Below, piece by piece: positions 10,071 through 21,662 of a DNA stretch of 64,000 nt (its first letter is position 1; each line of letters opens with the position of its first letter). The stretch covers positions 4,092,001 to 4,156,000 of the forward strand of contig JAUCEF010000001.1 in the NCBI GenBank assembly GCA_033558025.1, in the 5' to 3' direction. The notes beneath the pieces were generated by a model. That model was given only the letters and a program-made list of their open reading frames with translations. It was not told where the DNA came from and did no database searches. A program made the position numbers and the translations under genes. The stretch comes from Phytophthora sp. 'mugwort'. Lineage: Eukaryota; Oomycota; Peronosporomycetes; Peronosporales; Peronosporaceae.

Positions 10071-10775
10071 CGCAGATTATTAATGCCGACCGACGAACAC
10101 TGCCTCGACAGGTATTTGAGCATTATCGCCCGCCAGATCACGTAGCTTGCCTCATTATGAAGACTGTAGTGCTCTCCGCCACTATTGCTGCCGCGTGCGG
10201 CTTTCTCGTCGCCGCTGAGGAGTGCGCGTCTACCACGCTGAGCTTCGCGCTGCTCCCTCTGGAGTCACAGTCGAATCTGTGCGCTGCCCAATCGGGATAC
10301 AAGCTCTACCCGTTCGCGGGCATGCCGTCGCTCAACGAAGTCAAGATTATGTGTAAGAGCGACGCTTGTAACAAGTTACTTGACGAAGCCAGAGATTCCG
10401 AAATGCCCGACTGCGACTTGATCTTTAACGGCACCGCGTACAATATTCACGAGAGTATCGAGCTCATGTTCGCGGGATGCGAGGTTATTGACGTTAACGA
10501 GCTCTCCGCTTAGAACGCTTTCGATCTTATAAGAGAACCTAGTAGTAATGCAGCTAAATAATATGCTTTTGCAAAGAGGACTGAGAACAACTTGAAGAGG
10601 ATATCAGAGTTACAGCCCCAATTCATTGCTGGTGAGCTTCAGAGTAGCGTTTAAAGAGCTAGGTGATCAGCCAGTGCGCTGAATCACCATTTCAATACCT
10701 GTAACTATCAGAATGGCGGATATCATAGTCGCGCTGGTAAGCATCTCCGAATGGTGATGTTTGCGCCAGGTTGTA
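10071..10775. repeat. Segmental duplication, copy A (elicitin locus)
   Basis: This stretch, covering about 85 bp upstream of the elicitin-like gene, the gene itself and about 260 bp of 3' flank, matches 30752-31455 at diverged but clear identity. Shared blocks include CGCAGATTA...ATGCCG upstream and GAGGATATCAGAGTTACAGC downstream (10598-10617 and 31293-31312). Boundaries are approximate. Confidence 0.8.
10157..10513 (+). CDS. Elicitin-like secreted protein
   Basis: A 118-residue protein with a typical secretion signal (MKTVVLSATIAAACGFLVAA, cleavage likely before EEC). The mature part has six cysteines at residues 23, 42, 66, 71, 86 and 108. The spacings 24-5-15 between the second, third, fourth and fifth match the elicitin family exactly. 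SGYKLYPFAGMPS, MCKSDACNKLL and MPDCDL are recognisable elicitin motifs. Elicitins are secreted sterol-carrier-like proteins specific to oomycetes; several trigger plant defence. This one has no long Ser/Thr/Pro tail, so it is close to a stand-alone elicitin domain, but its sequence is diverged (elicitin-like class). Its frame is continuous upstream into the PLAC8 relic, but the signal peptide and the conserved duplicate start at the same ATG support 10157. Confidence 0.85.
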   Translation: MKTVVLSATIAAACGFLVAAEECASTTLSFALLPLESQSNLCAAQSGYKLYPFAGMPSLNEVKIMCKSDACNKLLDEARDSEMPDCDLIFNGTAYNIHESIELMFAGCEVIDVNELSA

Positions 10776-10779
10776 TGTA

Positions 10780-11780
10780 TTGTGCATTTCAACTAGGTCG
10801 TCTACGACTTACGCTGGGAATACGATATTTCAATTTCTTGGTAACTAAGAAACGTACATGTGGATGCAGAGCGGCGAGGCTATTCGAGTGGAGCAGACAG
10901 AGCATTTGACTGGCGCTGGGTGCAGCTATCCGGTTTTGCGCTTTTTTGTCTGGCTCAATGCTCACGGGAATGTCAGTGGCGTCCTTAGCGGCAGGAGAAG
11001 CGAGAGGTCAACTTGTATCATGCTGCGATTCCAATCACAGTCAGAACCAAACCGAGAGGTCAACTTCTATTATGCTACTCTGCCCATTGCCCAAGTGGCA
11101 CGAATGTTGCTTGAAGCCTCACGTTTGAGCTTACGCGCACACGCACGCAGTACCGTGGAATTAATCCGTTGAGGGCTGTCCATCCCTCATTCTTCGGTAT
11201 TCCCAGTATAATTCTGGCTTAATTATAATCCGTTCTCGACCATAATTATGCCTTCAGGCATTTAATAATTCCATGCTAATTATGAGTTAATTATTTCAGG
11301 CAGTCTTAACATTGTGATTGTGGGTAAACTGGTCGAATTAGAGTGATTTTAAGGGACGATTGGCGGTTTGCTACCCGCCATTCTGTGCTTATCCGGCCTT
11401 ACTCCCGTCGTAAATATTGTCGGGGGGGGGGGGGGGGGGGGAATGGGTTCAGAATGTGATGCATTATTAGCTCTAAATAGTTGTATGGAGCCTTTTAATG
11501 GATCTAATTGCACCAGAATTAACTACCTAGCCGCCAAAACCGGTGAAATGCACAATACATTAAAAACTATTTGTACTTTCTGACTGTATTAGCGCTCGAA
11601 TTACTAGCACATTCCATTACATGTACTTCTGTGTCTCACCAAACTATGGACAGTTTAGCTTTTTGTGTATTACACAAAATAGTTATAAGTATCCTATTAG
11701 CTAATTTTGTTAGGGGTTCGTCGACCGTAAAACGGTTGGCAGCTACCACTAATTCGCTGCAGGCTTCGCAGCGCAAAGGA
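10780..11780. other. Non-coding, includes a 20-base G run
   Basis: No supported gene. It includes an imperfect 23-bp direct repeat (around 11003 and 11054, core GAGAGGTCAACTT), an AT-rich tract with repeated TTAATTAT/ATAATTA words (11210-11300) and an uninterrupted run of 20 G at 11422-11441. Confidence 0.45.
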
Positions 11781-11785
11781 ACAAG

Positions 11786-12460
11786 ATGGCGAGGACACTT
11801 GGCGCGAAGGACATCACACCGGCAAAGCGCGTCGTGGTGGTGGTCTTCCTTTCCAAGCTCAGTAAGGAAGGCCGCCTCCGCGACGGCACAGTCGCGCGTG
11901 CCAAAAAGCGTTTGGGCTCAGTCGCGCGGCCATCGAGGCCATTTGGGGCCTGCGTGACGACGCGACCGCTCTCGTGCAGCCGGGTCGATCGTACCCGCCC
12001 AGGAAGGCCCGGCTGAGCCCCGAGGAGATGGCCAGCGCATCGTTGCGGCCAATGGCGTCCCAAGATCGATGCCGCAGCATCACCTCAAGGCCAAGGTGCT
12101 GCGGCGCTTCATCTCCAGGGTCAAGCCACAGCCCACCGACGCGCACAAACTCCAGCGGTTGACCTGGGCTCTTGCCCACGTGCAGCGACTTGTCGGTAGG
12201 TTACTATTATTGTTAAAATCAATGTATTGCCTGATATAAGTTTAATCTAATATTGGCTTTAGGCGGGCTTCGTATCGCTTTGATCCAATATATGATGTTG
12301 TGCATATAGATGAGAAGTGGTTTAATAATGATAAAAAATATGTACAAGGCGTCGTCTCGCTATTATTTGGCTGGTGATGAAGCGTTGGCTTACCGATCGT
12401 GTCTCAACAAACGCTACATCGGTAAGGTAATGTTTCTAACCAATAAATCGTATTTTTTTA
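11786..12460 (+). mobile_element. Tc1/mariner-type transposase relic
   Basis: The start MARTLGAKDITPAKRVVVVV (11786 onward) leads through an N-terminal helix-turn-helix-like region. A frame change near 11920 and further shifts near 12020-12080 interrupt it. After an AT-rich gap (about 12195-12260), the signature YDVVHIDEKWF (about 12285-12320) contains the first catalytic Asp region of the DDE_3/mariner family. The relic ends with ALAYRSCLNKRYIGKVMFLT. The second half of the catalytic domain is missing. The 5' part is GC-rich while the 3' part is AT-rich, suggesting it is stitched from differently aged pieces or contains a degraded intron. Confidence 0.6.
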
Positions 12461-12469
12461 ATTTGCAGT

Positions 12470-13440
12470 TTTATTTGCTAAATCATTGTCTTAAAAAAAC
12501 CGAGGTAGCAGCTGATTGAATATAATAATCTTGTGATTTGGCGCATATCGCAATAACAACCGAAAACCCCCCACCTGAACAGGCACCTAATAGAGATTAT
12601 TCGGCACGTTTCGACTGTTATGTAAATTGTTTTGAGAGAAGAGTCAATACATCGAGGTGATGGCGCCGTAAAAGATTGGTTGAATACCGCTAAATTTCTT
12701 AAGAATTACGAAAGAAAACCCTTTTCTTCTTGCAAAAAGCGGATTCCGTCAATGTTATTTACTTGCATTACGCCGTTATGAATAGCTAAGAAACAGAGCA
12801 ATGACTGCGCTATGACAAGCTATCCAATATGGGTGCCTAGTCTTTTATGTGTTAGTGTAGCTACAACTAGACCAAATTACATGAATTGTCTATAATTTGG
12901 TGGGACAGAGAAGTACATATGAACCGGTAGGCGGTGATCCGGGGTACCGACCAATCCCAGGACAGATTGGGAACTACTTTTTTTTATCGCGGTGTTGCAT
13001 TGAGGGTCCTCATCTTATACAGAAAACACTTTGATGATAAATGCGACGGTTTCAAACGAAAAGCAGCTACGGAACCTAAGTACGAATCGCGATTTGCGCA
13101 CACCAACGAAAAGGGCGGAGTCTTCTCTTCCCCTTGCTATCTTCAGGTCTCCACCAAGCCGAGTACACGGCGAGCTGTGGTCATTTAAAAAGGTTCCTCA
13201 TTGGGAGTCATTCTGGAAAAAAATACTAGTTAGATCGATCATTTGACAACCAAATCAATTAAGCCTATTTTGGTGGTTAATGTGGCCTTCTATTTGGTGT
13301 TTATGTTTTGTTTTCTATAGAAGCCTGATATATACAGAGACGCGAGACAATGTCTTGATTTGTCTGTGGGTGCCCGCAACACTCGCAAAGTGTTGCGGCA
13401 CCGTCGTTGCTGATGTAGTCATGAATAGAGCTGTGATTGT
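12470..13440. other. AT-rich, no gene recognised
   Basis: Short frames only on both strands; no domain or repeat stands out. Probably the decayed 3' part of the mariner relic and neutral spacer. Confidence 0.4.
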
Positions 13441-13450
13441 TGTTCTGGAA

Positions 13451-16260
13451 TTAAAAATTCTGGTTCATACCAGTCGTGGCGAGACATTTCGCTGCTTTGG
13501 GCCGCGCTTGTGTAGGTTGCTCCCATAATGTTCCAAGCAAGTTAATCACGGTTTGCCGAAGGGGTTCCAGCTTGTCGTCACCTTTCTCCAGTTGCCTTCC
13601 TATTTTGACCTTGACACCATGATGTATCACTTGAGATGCGACTTCAACTTGGTTGTCTTGCCCATCCAGGCATATGCTGCCAGCTCTTGAAGCTTCCCAT
13701 GTTGTATTTTGTATGTGGGCGTATAGGACCCAGCCTCCAGTCCAGCCACCTCTCTCGTTAGTCTTGTACGCAATTTCCAGGCTCCAGGCTTGGATACTGG
13801 TTGTTGATAGTCTCCGGGCTGCCGTTTTCATAATTTGCTGGCATGTATCCAGGCATTTGCTTGAATTCGTTTCGCAGGGTTCCTTTTCCATGCACTGACA
13901 ATTGCTTGGACTTGGTACGTTCCTGCTGAGTGAATCGCCGCTTTCGTCGTTTCTTCATGCTGATTTTGTCTTTAAATACTGCTCGGACCCTAAGTCTCCA
14001 CAGCATTGCTGGCGTCGTAGTTGTCCAGATTTTCCGGAGTAGAATCATTGCTGCGGTGTGGTTGTGTGTCCACCTTCCAATGCACTGTTGGGCAATTGAC
14101 AGAAAAGCAATCGTGATCGGCGGTGCACATCGGCTGGCAACTGCAGGTCGGAGACTCAGGGGTTGACTGCTGTTACACTTTTCCCCCATCAATAAACTAA
14201 TCCATGAGTCCCATGATTTTGTTGCTTTTGCACAGTGCGAAATGATATGGTTTGTTGTTTTTTCGAGGCACGGGCATTCCGAGGCCGAGCACTGGCGGTC
14301 CGCGAGCCATCCATCGTGACGTAGGTTGAGCACACCCAGTGCGACCGATACGTCGTCCAGTTTTGATAGTCCATGAAAAGCCCTTCTCGATTCCAAAAAT
14401 GAGCTGAACTCTGTGCTGCGAAGTTTGAATCTCTTCTTTCGTTGTTTGCGGAGTGCTTGCTCAATGTGGATATCGAGCGTCTCGTGGTTGGCACTCCATG
14501 GGTACGTACTAATTCTTGGGTCTGCTATAAAACGAAATCCTACTTTTTTTTTTTCAGGCATTCATCTCTCAATAGTCTGCACTGGTTTGATAATCCTTGT
14601 CTATCCATGCAAGTTTCCATTGTACACCTTCTGACCTTTGGTCAAGTGGAATGCTGGGGGCCCTTTTGGGCTGCTGGTGCTAGTTGCAATCATTTGGGTC
14701 TCTCCTATTTCCTGCAATGTCCAGTGAGGTTTTTATTGAAGGTCAGGCAGTGCCCACGGTTTCGGTTCTGACTCTGCGATACTTCACAAGTTCCAGGGTA
14801 CACTTATTAAGATACTTGTGCACCAGTCCTTTGTAATGTGCGGGTATTTTAATTTGCTGTCAAGGTCGTTCAACGGTGGCTTAATTTTGATGCAGTGGAT
14901 ACCCACGTCATCGTACTCACGGCCGCTAAATACCATAATAGCCGAATTCTGCGCATATGTTCATCATTGGGAAGTATTTTTGTCGGAGGGTTCTCCCTTC
15001 GTTGTCTGTGATAACTGCGCTAGCATCCCATGCTGAATGGAGTAGAAAGTTAGCATCTGCTGGAAGCTGAGCGATCCAGGGATTAGCCGTCGTGGTGAAT
15101 CCAAGTGTTTCATTGTCAATCCAATAACGGATGCCTGTGTTCTGTTGCGGTTTTTCTTGTCTTTCGGTCTGGGTTGCTCCGCGATCAGCGTGTGAAGAGA
15201 TTGGATCTGCGCTTCCCACAGTTCCATTTTAACCAAACACTGGGCAGATATTTGCAGCAAACCTCGGCTTTCTGTCATGGCCTTGTGGATTATCATATCA
15301 GAGGTAGGGCGGAAGCTGCAACAAAAGGGTGTTACTGCTTTCCCTGGGTGAACTGCGGCCATGCCATGCGGCCTTATAAACGTCATCAGGTCCATTAATC
15401 CAGCGTTCAGCTAAGTTGCATCGAGTTGCTCGAAGAGCTCTTGCAATGCTCTGCAACCGAGTCCTCCAGCTTGTCTGGGTGTAAATATCAGTGCTGGCCA
15501 AGTTTGTGTGTAAAATAATCCAGACTTGTTATTCCTTTCCAAATAAAATTTTTCTAAAGGTTCTCGATCTTCTTTAGAGTTTTCTTTGGCGGCACTAGGG
15601 TTTACATTTTGCTTTCCGGTGTACAGTATTGCTGGAAAGGCAATTGCGTTGAATAATTGAATGCGCTGTGCTACTGAATTGCTTATTGTGGTTGCAATCC
15701 GCAGTCGTCGCTGAATCTTTTCGATACGAATTCTCCAAGTTTCTGCCGTTGTGTCTCGAGTACCAATCCAATACCCCAGTTGTCAAATCAATTGAGCCTA
15801 TTCCTAACTTGCTATCAGATTCCATCATCTTCAAAATTGACTTTCAAAGTGCACAAAACAAATTGTGGGGGCGGGGTATATTATTCGTGTTGGGTATAAC
15901 TCGACCACCTCAAAATTGTTTTTTTGGGGGAATGGATAAAATCATCAGTTTGATTAACAGCTAGCATTTCGATTTTCTGTAGACTCACTGTTCTTTCTTA
16001 GCGTGCTTCTTGTCAGTCTTGTCTGGCGCAACACTGCTAGCCTGGAATTTTTTCGTTCCTTGTGAATCGTTTGCGGCAAGCTGAGATAATTCTTCAGCTC
16101 ATTTAGCAACACCGGCAACATCTCTCTTCTTTTTGCAGCAGCTTTGCGACGCGCTTGTATTGCTCCGTTTGTATTGCGCCCTTCTTTATCGTTTGGCCCG
16201 TCGTAGCTTGGATCTGCGACATATTCTTTTGGGACGTATGATCGTACCTTATTGCACATT
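13451..16260 (-). mobile_element. LINE-type retrotransposon relic (RT end, zinc knuckle, RNase H)
   Basis: Read right to left, fragments follow the order of a non-LTR retrotransposon ORF2. Near 15670-15610 is RIQLFNAIAFPAILYTGK, then near 15480-15410 GGLGLQSIARALRATRC and NLAERWI, typical of the region after the RT active site. At 14560-14190 lies a longer frame with CSASECPCLEKTTNHIISHC, the C-terminal zinc-knuckle arrangement. At 13760-13460 GGWVLYAHIQNTTWEASRAG and DNQVEVAS resemble a RNase H domain. At least six frame changes and stops are present. The YxDD active site was not found in readable form. The family call is from motif order and is moderately sure. Confidence 0.55.
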
Positions 16261-16379
16261 TGCTGTTTATTCTCGAAATTTTATTGGACGAAGCTGCAGC
16301 TTGTCAAAGTGAGATTGGAAAAGATCGCGGAACTTGTCAGCATTAGTGTAACGAGTCTCTTCACGCCTGCTCGCCGGCG

Positions 16380-17080
16380 GGATCGTATGCTCTGTGCTCG
16401 ATTGGACTCCCAAGGTTCATCGGTGTCGCTTATACGTAACTTAGACTCTGTGCAGGCCCCTGTCAGGGCGCCGGGTTTTCCCTATCTATCCGACTTCTCA
16501 ATATTCTCTCTCTCTTTCGACTTTCTCAACATCAATAAAGTCACCCGGGCCGTTCGCTCTGCGTTCGCCTAGCACGTCTAGTTGAGTTATGGCGGTCTCA
16601 ATTTCCTACACAGGCCTCCGTCGTCGCACAGATCAATCCAACGCACCGGTTTCCTTCGTCGTCCAGCTGCAGTGTCGCGCCCAAATCCACGGTGCTTTGT
16701 TGCCCGTCGCCAACTTGCTCCGCTTCTTCTTAACGTTAACTTCTCAACTGAGTCTCGACGCTGTCCACTCACTCTCAACAGCGTCTCAACTCCGCACGCT
16801 CACGCTCAATTTCTCGCTGCCGCTATCTCGTATTATCCTGCCGTTTGCGTTCGCCATTGCAGATTTCGAACTGCTCTGCTTGTGCTCTCCGAGGATGATT
16901 ACGAAGTGAGCCGCTCTCTCCAGTGGCGCAAATTACTAAGTGATTGGTTGCCACTCGCACTTCGTTCTTCTGGGTTCATCACTTCCCACCCACTCCCTTA
17001 TCCGTCCATTTGGCTGCTTCGCCCGTTCGAGGAGACCCTTCCGAATCATAGCGACTCCTCGTCGCATAGATCATAATCTT
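16380..17080 (+). other. Possible LTR or UTR remnant of a retrotransposon
   Basis: Pyrimidine-rich sequence with AATAAAG (about 16533) shortly before a GCCTAGCACG end, followed by a Pro/Ser/Arg-rich frame at 16582-17076 with no recognisable domain. This resembles the polyadenylation end of an LTR followed by leader sequence, but no paired LTR was found. Nothing else is seen here. Confidence 0.3.
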
Positions 17081-17199
17081 ACAGCTCTCTTCGCTCTATG
17101 TTCGTCGCTTTAATCGCCTAGTCGACCTCTTCAAAGTCGTAAACGTCGCTATAACACTGCCACTCGTTTTCTCCGTTCATGGGCACTGCCTGCACGGCT

Positions 17200-18850
17200 A
17201 CCCGCAACCTGTTACAAGTGCAATGTCGTCAAAGGAGCTTCGCAAGTCCTGGTAAATTGACTCCTCGTCAGTGCGATTGCGGCAGCTAACCACATCACGA
17301 TTGGACTCGCACATCATGAAAATCTGGTACCGCTGCAGATTGTTTAAATCCTTGTAAGGCTCCTTGACAATCGAAGCAAAACTTCCATAATTCTGTTCTC
17401 TTGGAATGAATGTGTACGAGAGCCGATGGCGCCGATGCCGAGTCGATGACCTCTAACAACTGCTCGAGAGTCTACACATCTTCCTTGGCGAATTGTTTGC
17501 GGATGCGATTAAAAACAAGGATCCGCAGCATTCTTCGTGTGGCATTTCAAAAATAATGTTAGCTCTACATTTTCCAAGTCTCCCATCTGGGCTAGCGATA
17601 ACGGCATCCTCACAACGTTATTGTTTTAGTTTTGAACGCCACAGTTATCAGCGTAGATAGTGAGCTTGCGGTGGCTATTGGGCAGCCAGGTTTTCGTGAT
17701 GAAGCGATGCAGCATACTATTTACCTCGTCTTTCCCCTTCTCAGCGGCCGATTCACCGTAAACGTAGTTGTATTGAGCCGCTTTGTTGGCATAATCATGT
17801 CCAAATACGTTCAAGATCATCAACGAAAGGAAATACCACTGCGACGGGGTTGACGAGAGTCAAGTTCTTGCTGAAGTCATTATAGCTACTGCATGATCCT
17901 CCGATGCTGAAACCAAGTCATTCTTGCACTCCAACCTGCGTAAATTACCGACAAATCATTCCAAATGATACTAGCATCCAGTTAAACGTACCTCATCTCT
18001 CTCTGGCGGTGGTGGTGTGGCGCTTAAGCTCCGTAGTAAGCTGTGCTGTGATTCCTGTTCTCATCTTGACGTACAGGATCGAGCACAAATCACAGCAAAT
18101 ATTCCTAGGCGAGTGAATGCGAATCGTCGGACAGCACCCGAGCAGAATTCTTCGCAGTGACGACGGACGTGGCTATCTCACGTCCATTCCGTTCTCCAGT
18201 ACATAGTCGTCATTTCCGCGGAAAGCTGTCCAAAGTAAAATAGGCAGGAATTAGAGTGTAGCTACCGCTTCGAAATGACAACATTTATGATCTTCTGCGA
18301 TCGAACTCGCATAAAACCACATCATCTAAATTGCCGCGAATATGCGGAACCAGTTGACTAACCAGCGAATATCGATCTTATCCGCGTTTTTATTCATTTG
18401 GCCGCCTTGGATCTTCACCGAAAAGCTCTCCTTGAATGACGGCGGTAGCAGGTGATCGTAGTCGTCGAAACACCGTAGACGTAACACCATGATCTCGGGC
18501 AAACACGACCACAGAGGAAGATATAACGCGAAAATTTGCCTCATTCAATATCACAGCTGTGTCCATCTTCATGATGGCCAGTGACGTCAACACGCTTTGC
18601 TCCTTTTCATGGGATGCCATCTACGAAGCGAGCGCAGGAAATTTTGCAGCTCTGCTGCCTTACCTTGACAGTCCGTCCTCGTGAATTCACTGGGTAGCAT
18701 GCTCGCATAGCTCCCCGTTATTCCAAATGGCTTTTCCATCCATCGAAACAGCTTCAGCGGAATCTGTCTCGGACAGCCCGTCGGGATCGTCTCCAACTGC
18801 CGATATCCTGCTTGAGCCATCTGAAACAGGATCCCACGAGTTACCATCCG
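17200..18850 (-). mobile_element. Oomycete DDE-like transposable element relic (YADNCGxQN type)
   Basis: Near 17690-17626 the minus strand reads SHRKLTIYADNCGVQN. After frame changes it continues with MPLSLAQMGDLENVELTLF, KCHTKNAAD, RIRKQFAKEDV, then YGSFASIVKEPYKDL and QRYQIFMMCES (about 17400-17300). I recognise this pattern (a D-N-C-G-x-Q-N core, then a H-T-K-N-A-D box) from a repetitive gene family of Phytophthora genomes thought to be transposase-derived. Upstream frames at 18847-18330 may be its N-terminal part but are too broken to align by eye. Many stops and shifts; surely inactive. Confidence 0.55.
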
Positions 18851-18859
18851 ATACGTCGC

Positions 18860-20450
18860 CCCTGAGTTTGTTTGGTTGGGTGGGGTTGCAGCGATCCTAG
18901 AAGCTTACGCTGACCCGAACAAAGGACACCGCCTCGCGCCACAGCAGTGCGTATGGGGACTGGCCCGCTTCCAGGACCCAAGCTGGCGGCTGCAGCATGC
19001 TTCTGGTTCCGACCCGACGTTAGTTGAGGAGGTGCTGCTGGAGGCACGGTCACGGCTTGAGGCTGGCATTGCTGGAACAGTGTTCACCAGTGCGAGTTTT
19101 GAGAATGGGTAATATACAATCCGATACACCTATTCGAACTCGGTACGAATGAAAAAGGGCCCCACCAGAGAGAATTCCTTTAAGTTCGATTTTCAATGGC
19201 CGGCATTTGGGACTGCTTTTCGCGGAAGAAGGAAATGGCGCTCTAGAATCGGTTTGTTTAAAATGTCGCAATACGATCTCGACAAAATGACAACAAATGA
19301 CGTTCGCTTAGAAATACATACCTTGGTTGACCTGACACTTAAAAACCATAAATCATTATCACTGAACTATTTCTCCATACCTCAAGAGCGCCGATCGTAT
19401 TATATGTTCTGTATCCGGTGTCACCAATAGACGCTGGAAACGAATGTCAAGAACGTGAAGCTGTCGAAAGTGGTGTAAAGAGGAAGGTCGCGATGCCGAA
19501 AACGAAACATACCTGTAGGAAGTCCACGTAAACTCCAAGATCTTGCAAGCAACCAGCTTCAATTCTCACATTTCTCCAGCCAACTATTATACGTGTGCTA
19601 TGGAGCCAACACGACTACACTTTCCAGCAACAGTACATCGGGTATCTCCATCAGGATTGACATCTCCATAGGAGAACACAACTCGAACAACGCGTGGGAA
19701 GCGCTCCCACTTTTGTGGCATACAAGGGGTCATGCCAGTCCCTACAACACCTTTGAGGGCAATACACAGCCATTATACATATTATGATTTTCGATAGTAT
19801 AGTTGACCACCGGGTTGTTAGTGAACCCCGGGTCACCGCCCACTGGTTCAATCAATAACCCTATCGTTCTGTGGACGACAGATCTTCTGGTTCACAAGAG
19901 GCTGCAAAGATTAGACGGGCAAAAAGCTCAATTTTCGACGGACCTCAAATTCACTGGTCTTTATTGGCATGCTTTTATTAGCCGGCCGGTATTTTTTGCG
20001 AAACGTGATTTGGTGAATTTGAGCGATATATGGAGTCGATTTATAGTTAATTAACAACAGTAACGAGGACACCAGCGAAACTGCAAAAACGGACGATTTA
20101 TACTAATGCAGCTATCCTATAATTGCTTCTTTACCGTGAAACAATCCTCCATTTCGAGTTCAGGACGCGACATGTGTACACGAGGGACCAAAGGTGCCTC
20201 GCGGCTTTCGTAATGGGTGTACGGAATCAGTGTCCAGGATATTATCTACAAAATAACCCCCAAAGTACGAAACGTTTTTGCGATGGTACACCGTCATTCT
20301 CCCAAAGGATATCGCGGAGAGCGGAGGGAGAAAACATATGTCTTCGCGGTTGCCGCCTCACGAATTATGCGCGTTCGACAGTATGTGAAAGAAAACTCGA
20401 CGTTCACTTAGAGAAGCTAGTGAAAAACGAGTATCCAGAACTGGGCAACG
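18860..20450. other. No gene recognised
   Basis: A plus-strand frame at 18876-19112 reads like coding sequence (GGVAAILEAYADP..., EEVLLEARSRLEAG) but matches nothing I know. The rest holds only short frames. Probably transposon debris. Confidence 0.3.
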
Positions 20451-20699
20451 TGTCGTTACCCCTTAGTTCCCGGACCCTATTCACGAGGGTATATTTTTAC
20501 TCTGTCCCATACACTATTTTATAGGATTTTGTAAATAGTGATGTTTAAGTACGGATTTTGACGTGTGGTTCGGGGACGGTGAGTATAATAACGATATCTC
20601 CAACATTATTTGGTTTATGTAGAAAAAAGAGTCTTGTGAAGCTCTTAGGTTGATTACGTCAACATAAAACATGTCCTGTTTTTATCGGCTCGTTCCATT

Positions 20700-21660
20700 T
20701 TTGGAGCGTTGCATACATCAGCAGCGATAGCCCCAAATATTAAGGCCAGTGCGACAAGAAAATGAATTTGTTTCAATTGATTGCAAATTATGTAGCCATG
20801 AACACGTCGAAAGAACAGTCAACGAAGCCTCGTTATCCGCCATTTATTCGTCGTCGTCACTTGCGGCTGTGCCAGCTACGCCGCTACCATCGTCACCACT
20901 GCCACTAACTAGCTCCTCGCTTGCCCTTTGTGCCCCGCGCAAGAAGCGTCGCGGTCGCGATGACGGCGGATGGTCACGCGTCTTGTGAGCCAGCCAGTGC
21001 AGTGCGATCGCGATCGCGATCGCTCCGTCATCTTCTTACTATCCCTCACTACCCACTGGACAGCAATCTGCTCGGCGTACACTTCGTAATCCCCCCAGGC
21101 CTCTAGGAATTTGGCAGAGCTGGCCTTGATCACTGGCTATGGGAAAGGACGGGCTGTAAAGACCTCCCTGCAAACGTTGATGTGTTCCAGCAACCAGCTT
21201 TGAAATTGCTCTGCAGTCTTGTGCGCCTGCTGAAGTTCGGGTGGGATGTCGTTCCATTATTCAAGGCGGAGTTCCAGATAGCGTGGCCGCTATTCCTTCG
21301 CGTGGAACATTGCACAAGTAGTTGCTGCAGCAATACACAATCGTAAGTAGATCAAACCTCCCATCGTGATAGATGCCTTAGTGTACGCACCGTCGGTTTC
21401 CATTTGAGCACTCCGGGCTGAAGAACTTCGTGAACTTTCGTGGCTTGGCCTTGTAGAGCGCACCTCCCTTTGCATGAGCGGTGACGTCGCTTCATGCCCT
21501 GATCGTTATCAACAGTGTCGGTATTTATTTCCAAGCGATGACCTCCTTCGGCTACACCCTCGCCTCCAGTTCCATCGTGTGGCTGTAGTGATTCAACTAT
21601 TGCCGGCGATGGCGCCGTGGCTCTCTCGCAGACGTTGCTTCCTGCGAGTAATATAATTTT
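20700..21660 (-). other. Unrecognised coding debris inside or beside piggyBac-2
   Basis: Several minus-strand frames of 60-105 codons overlap here without a recognisable domain. A 20-base palindromic GCGATC tract lies at 21004-21023. It may be the 3' region of piggyBac-2 or another inserted element. Confidence 0.25.
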
Positions 21661-21662
21661 GG

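Noticed and set aside
21004..21023. GCGATC tract as regulatory site
   Set aside because: Simple palindromic microsatellite with no associated gene.
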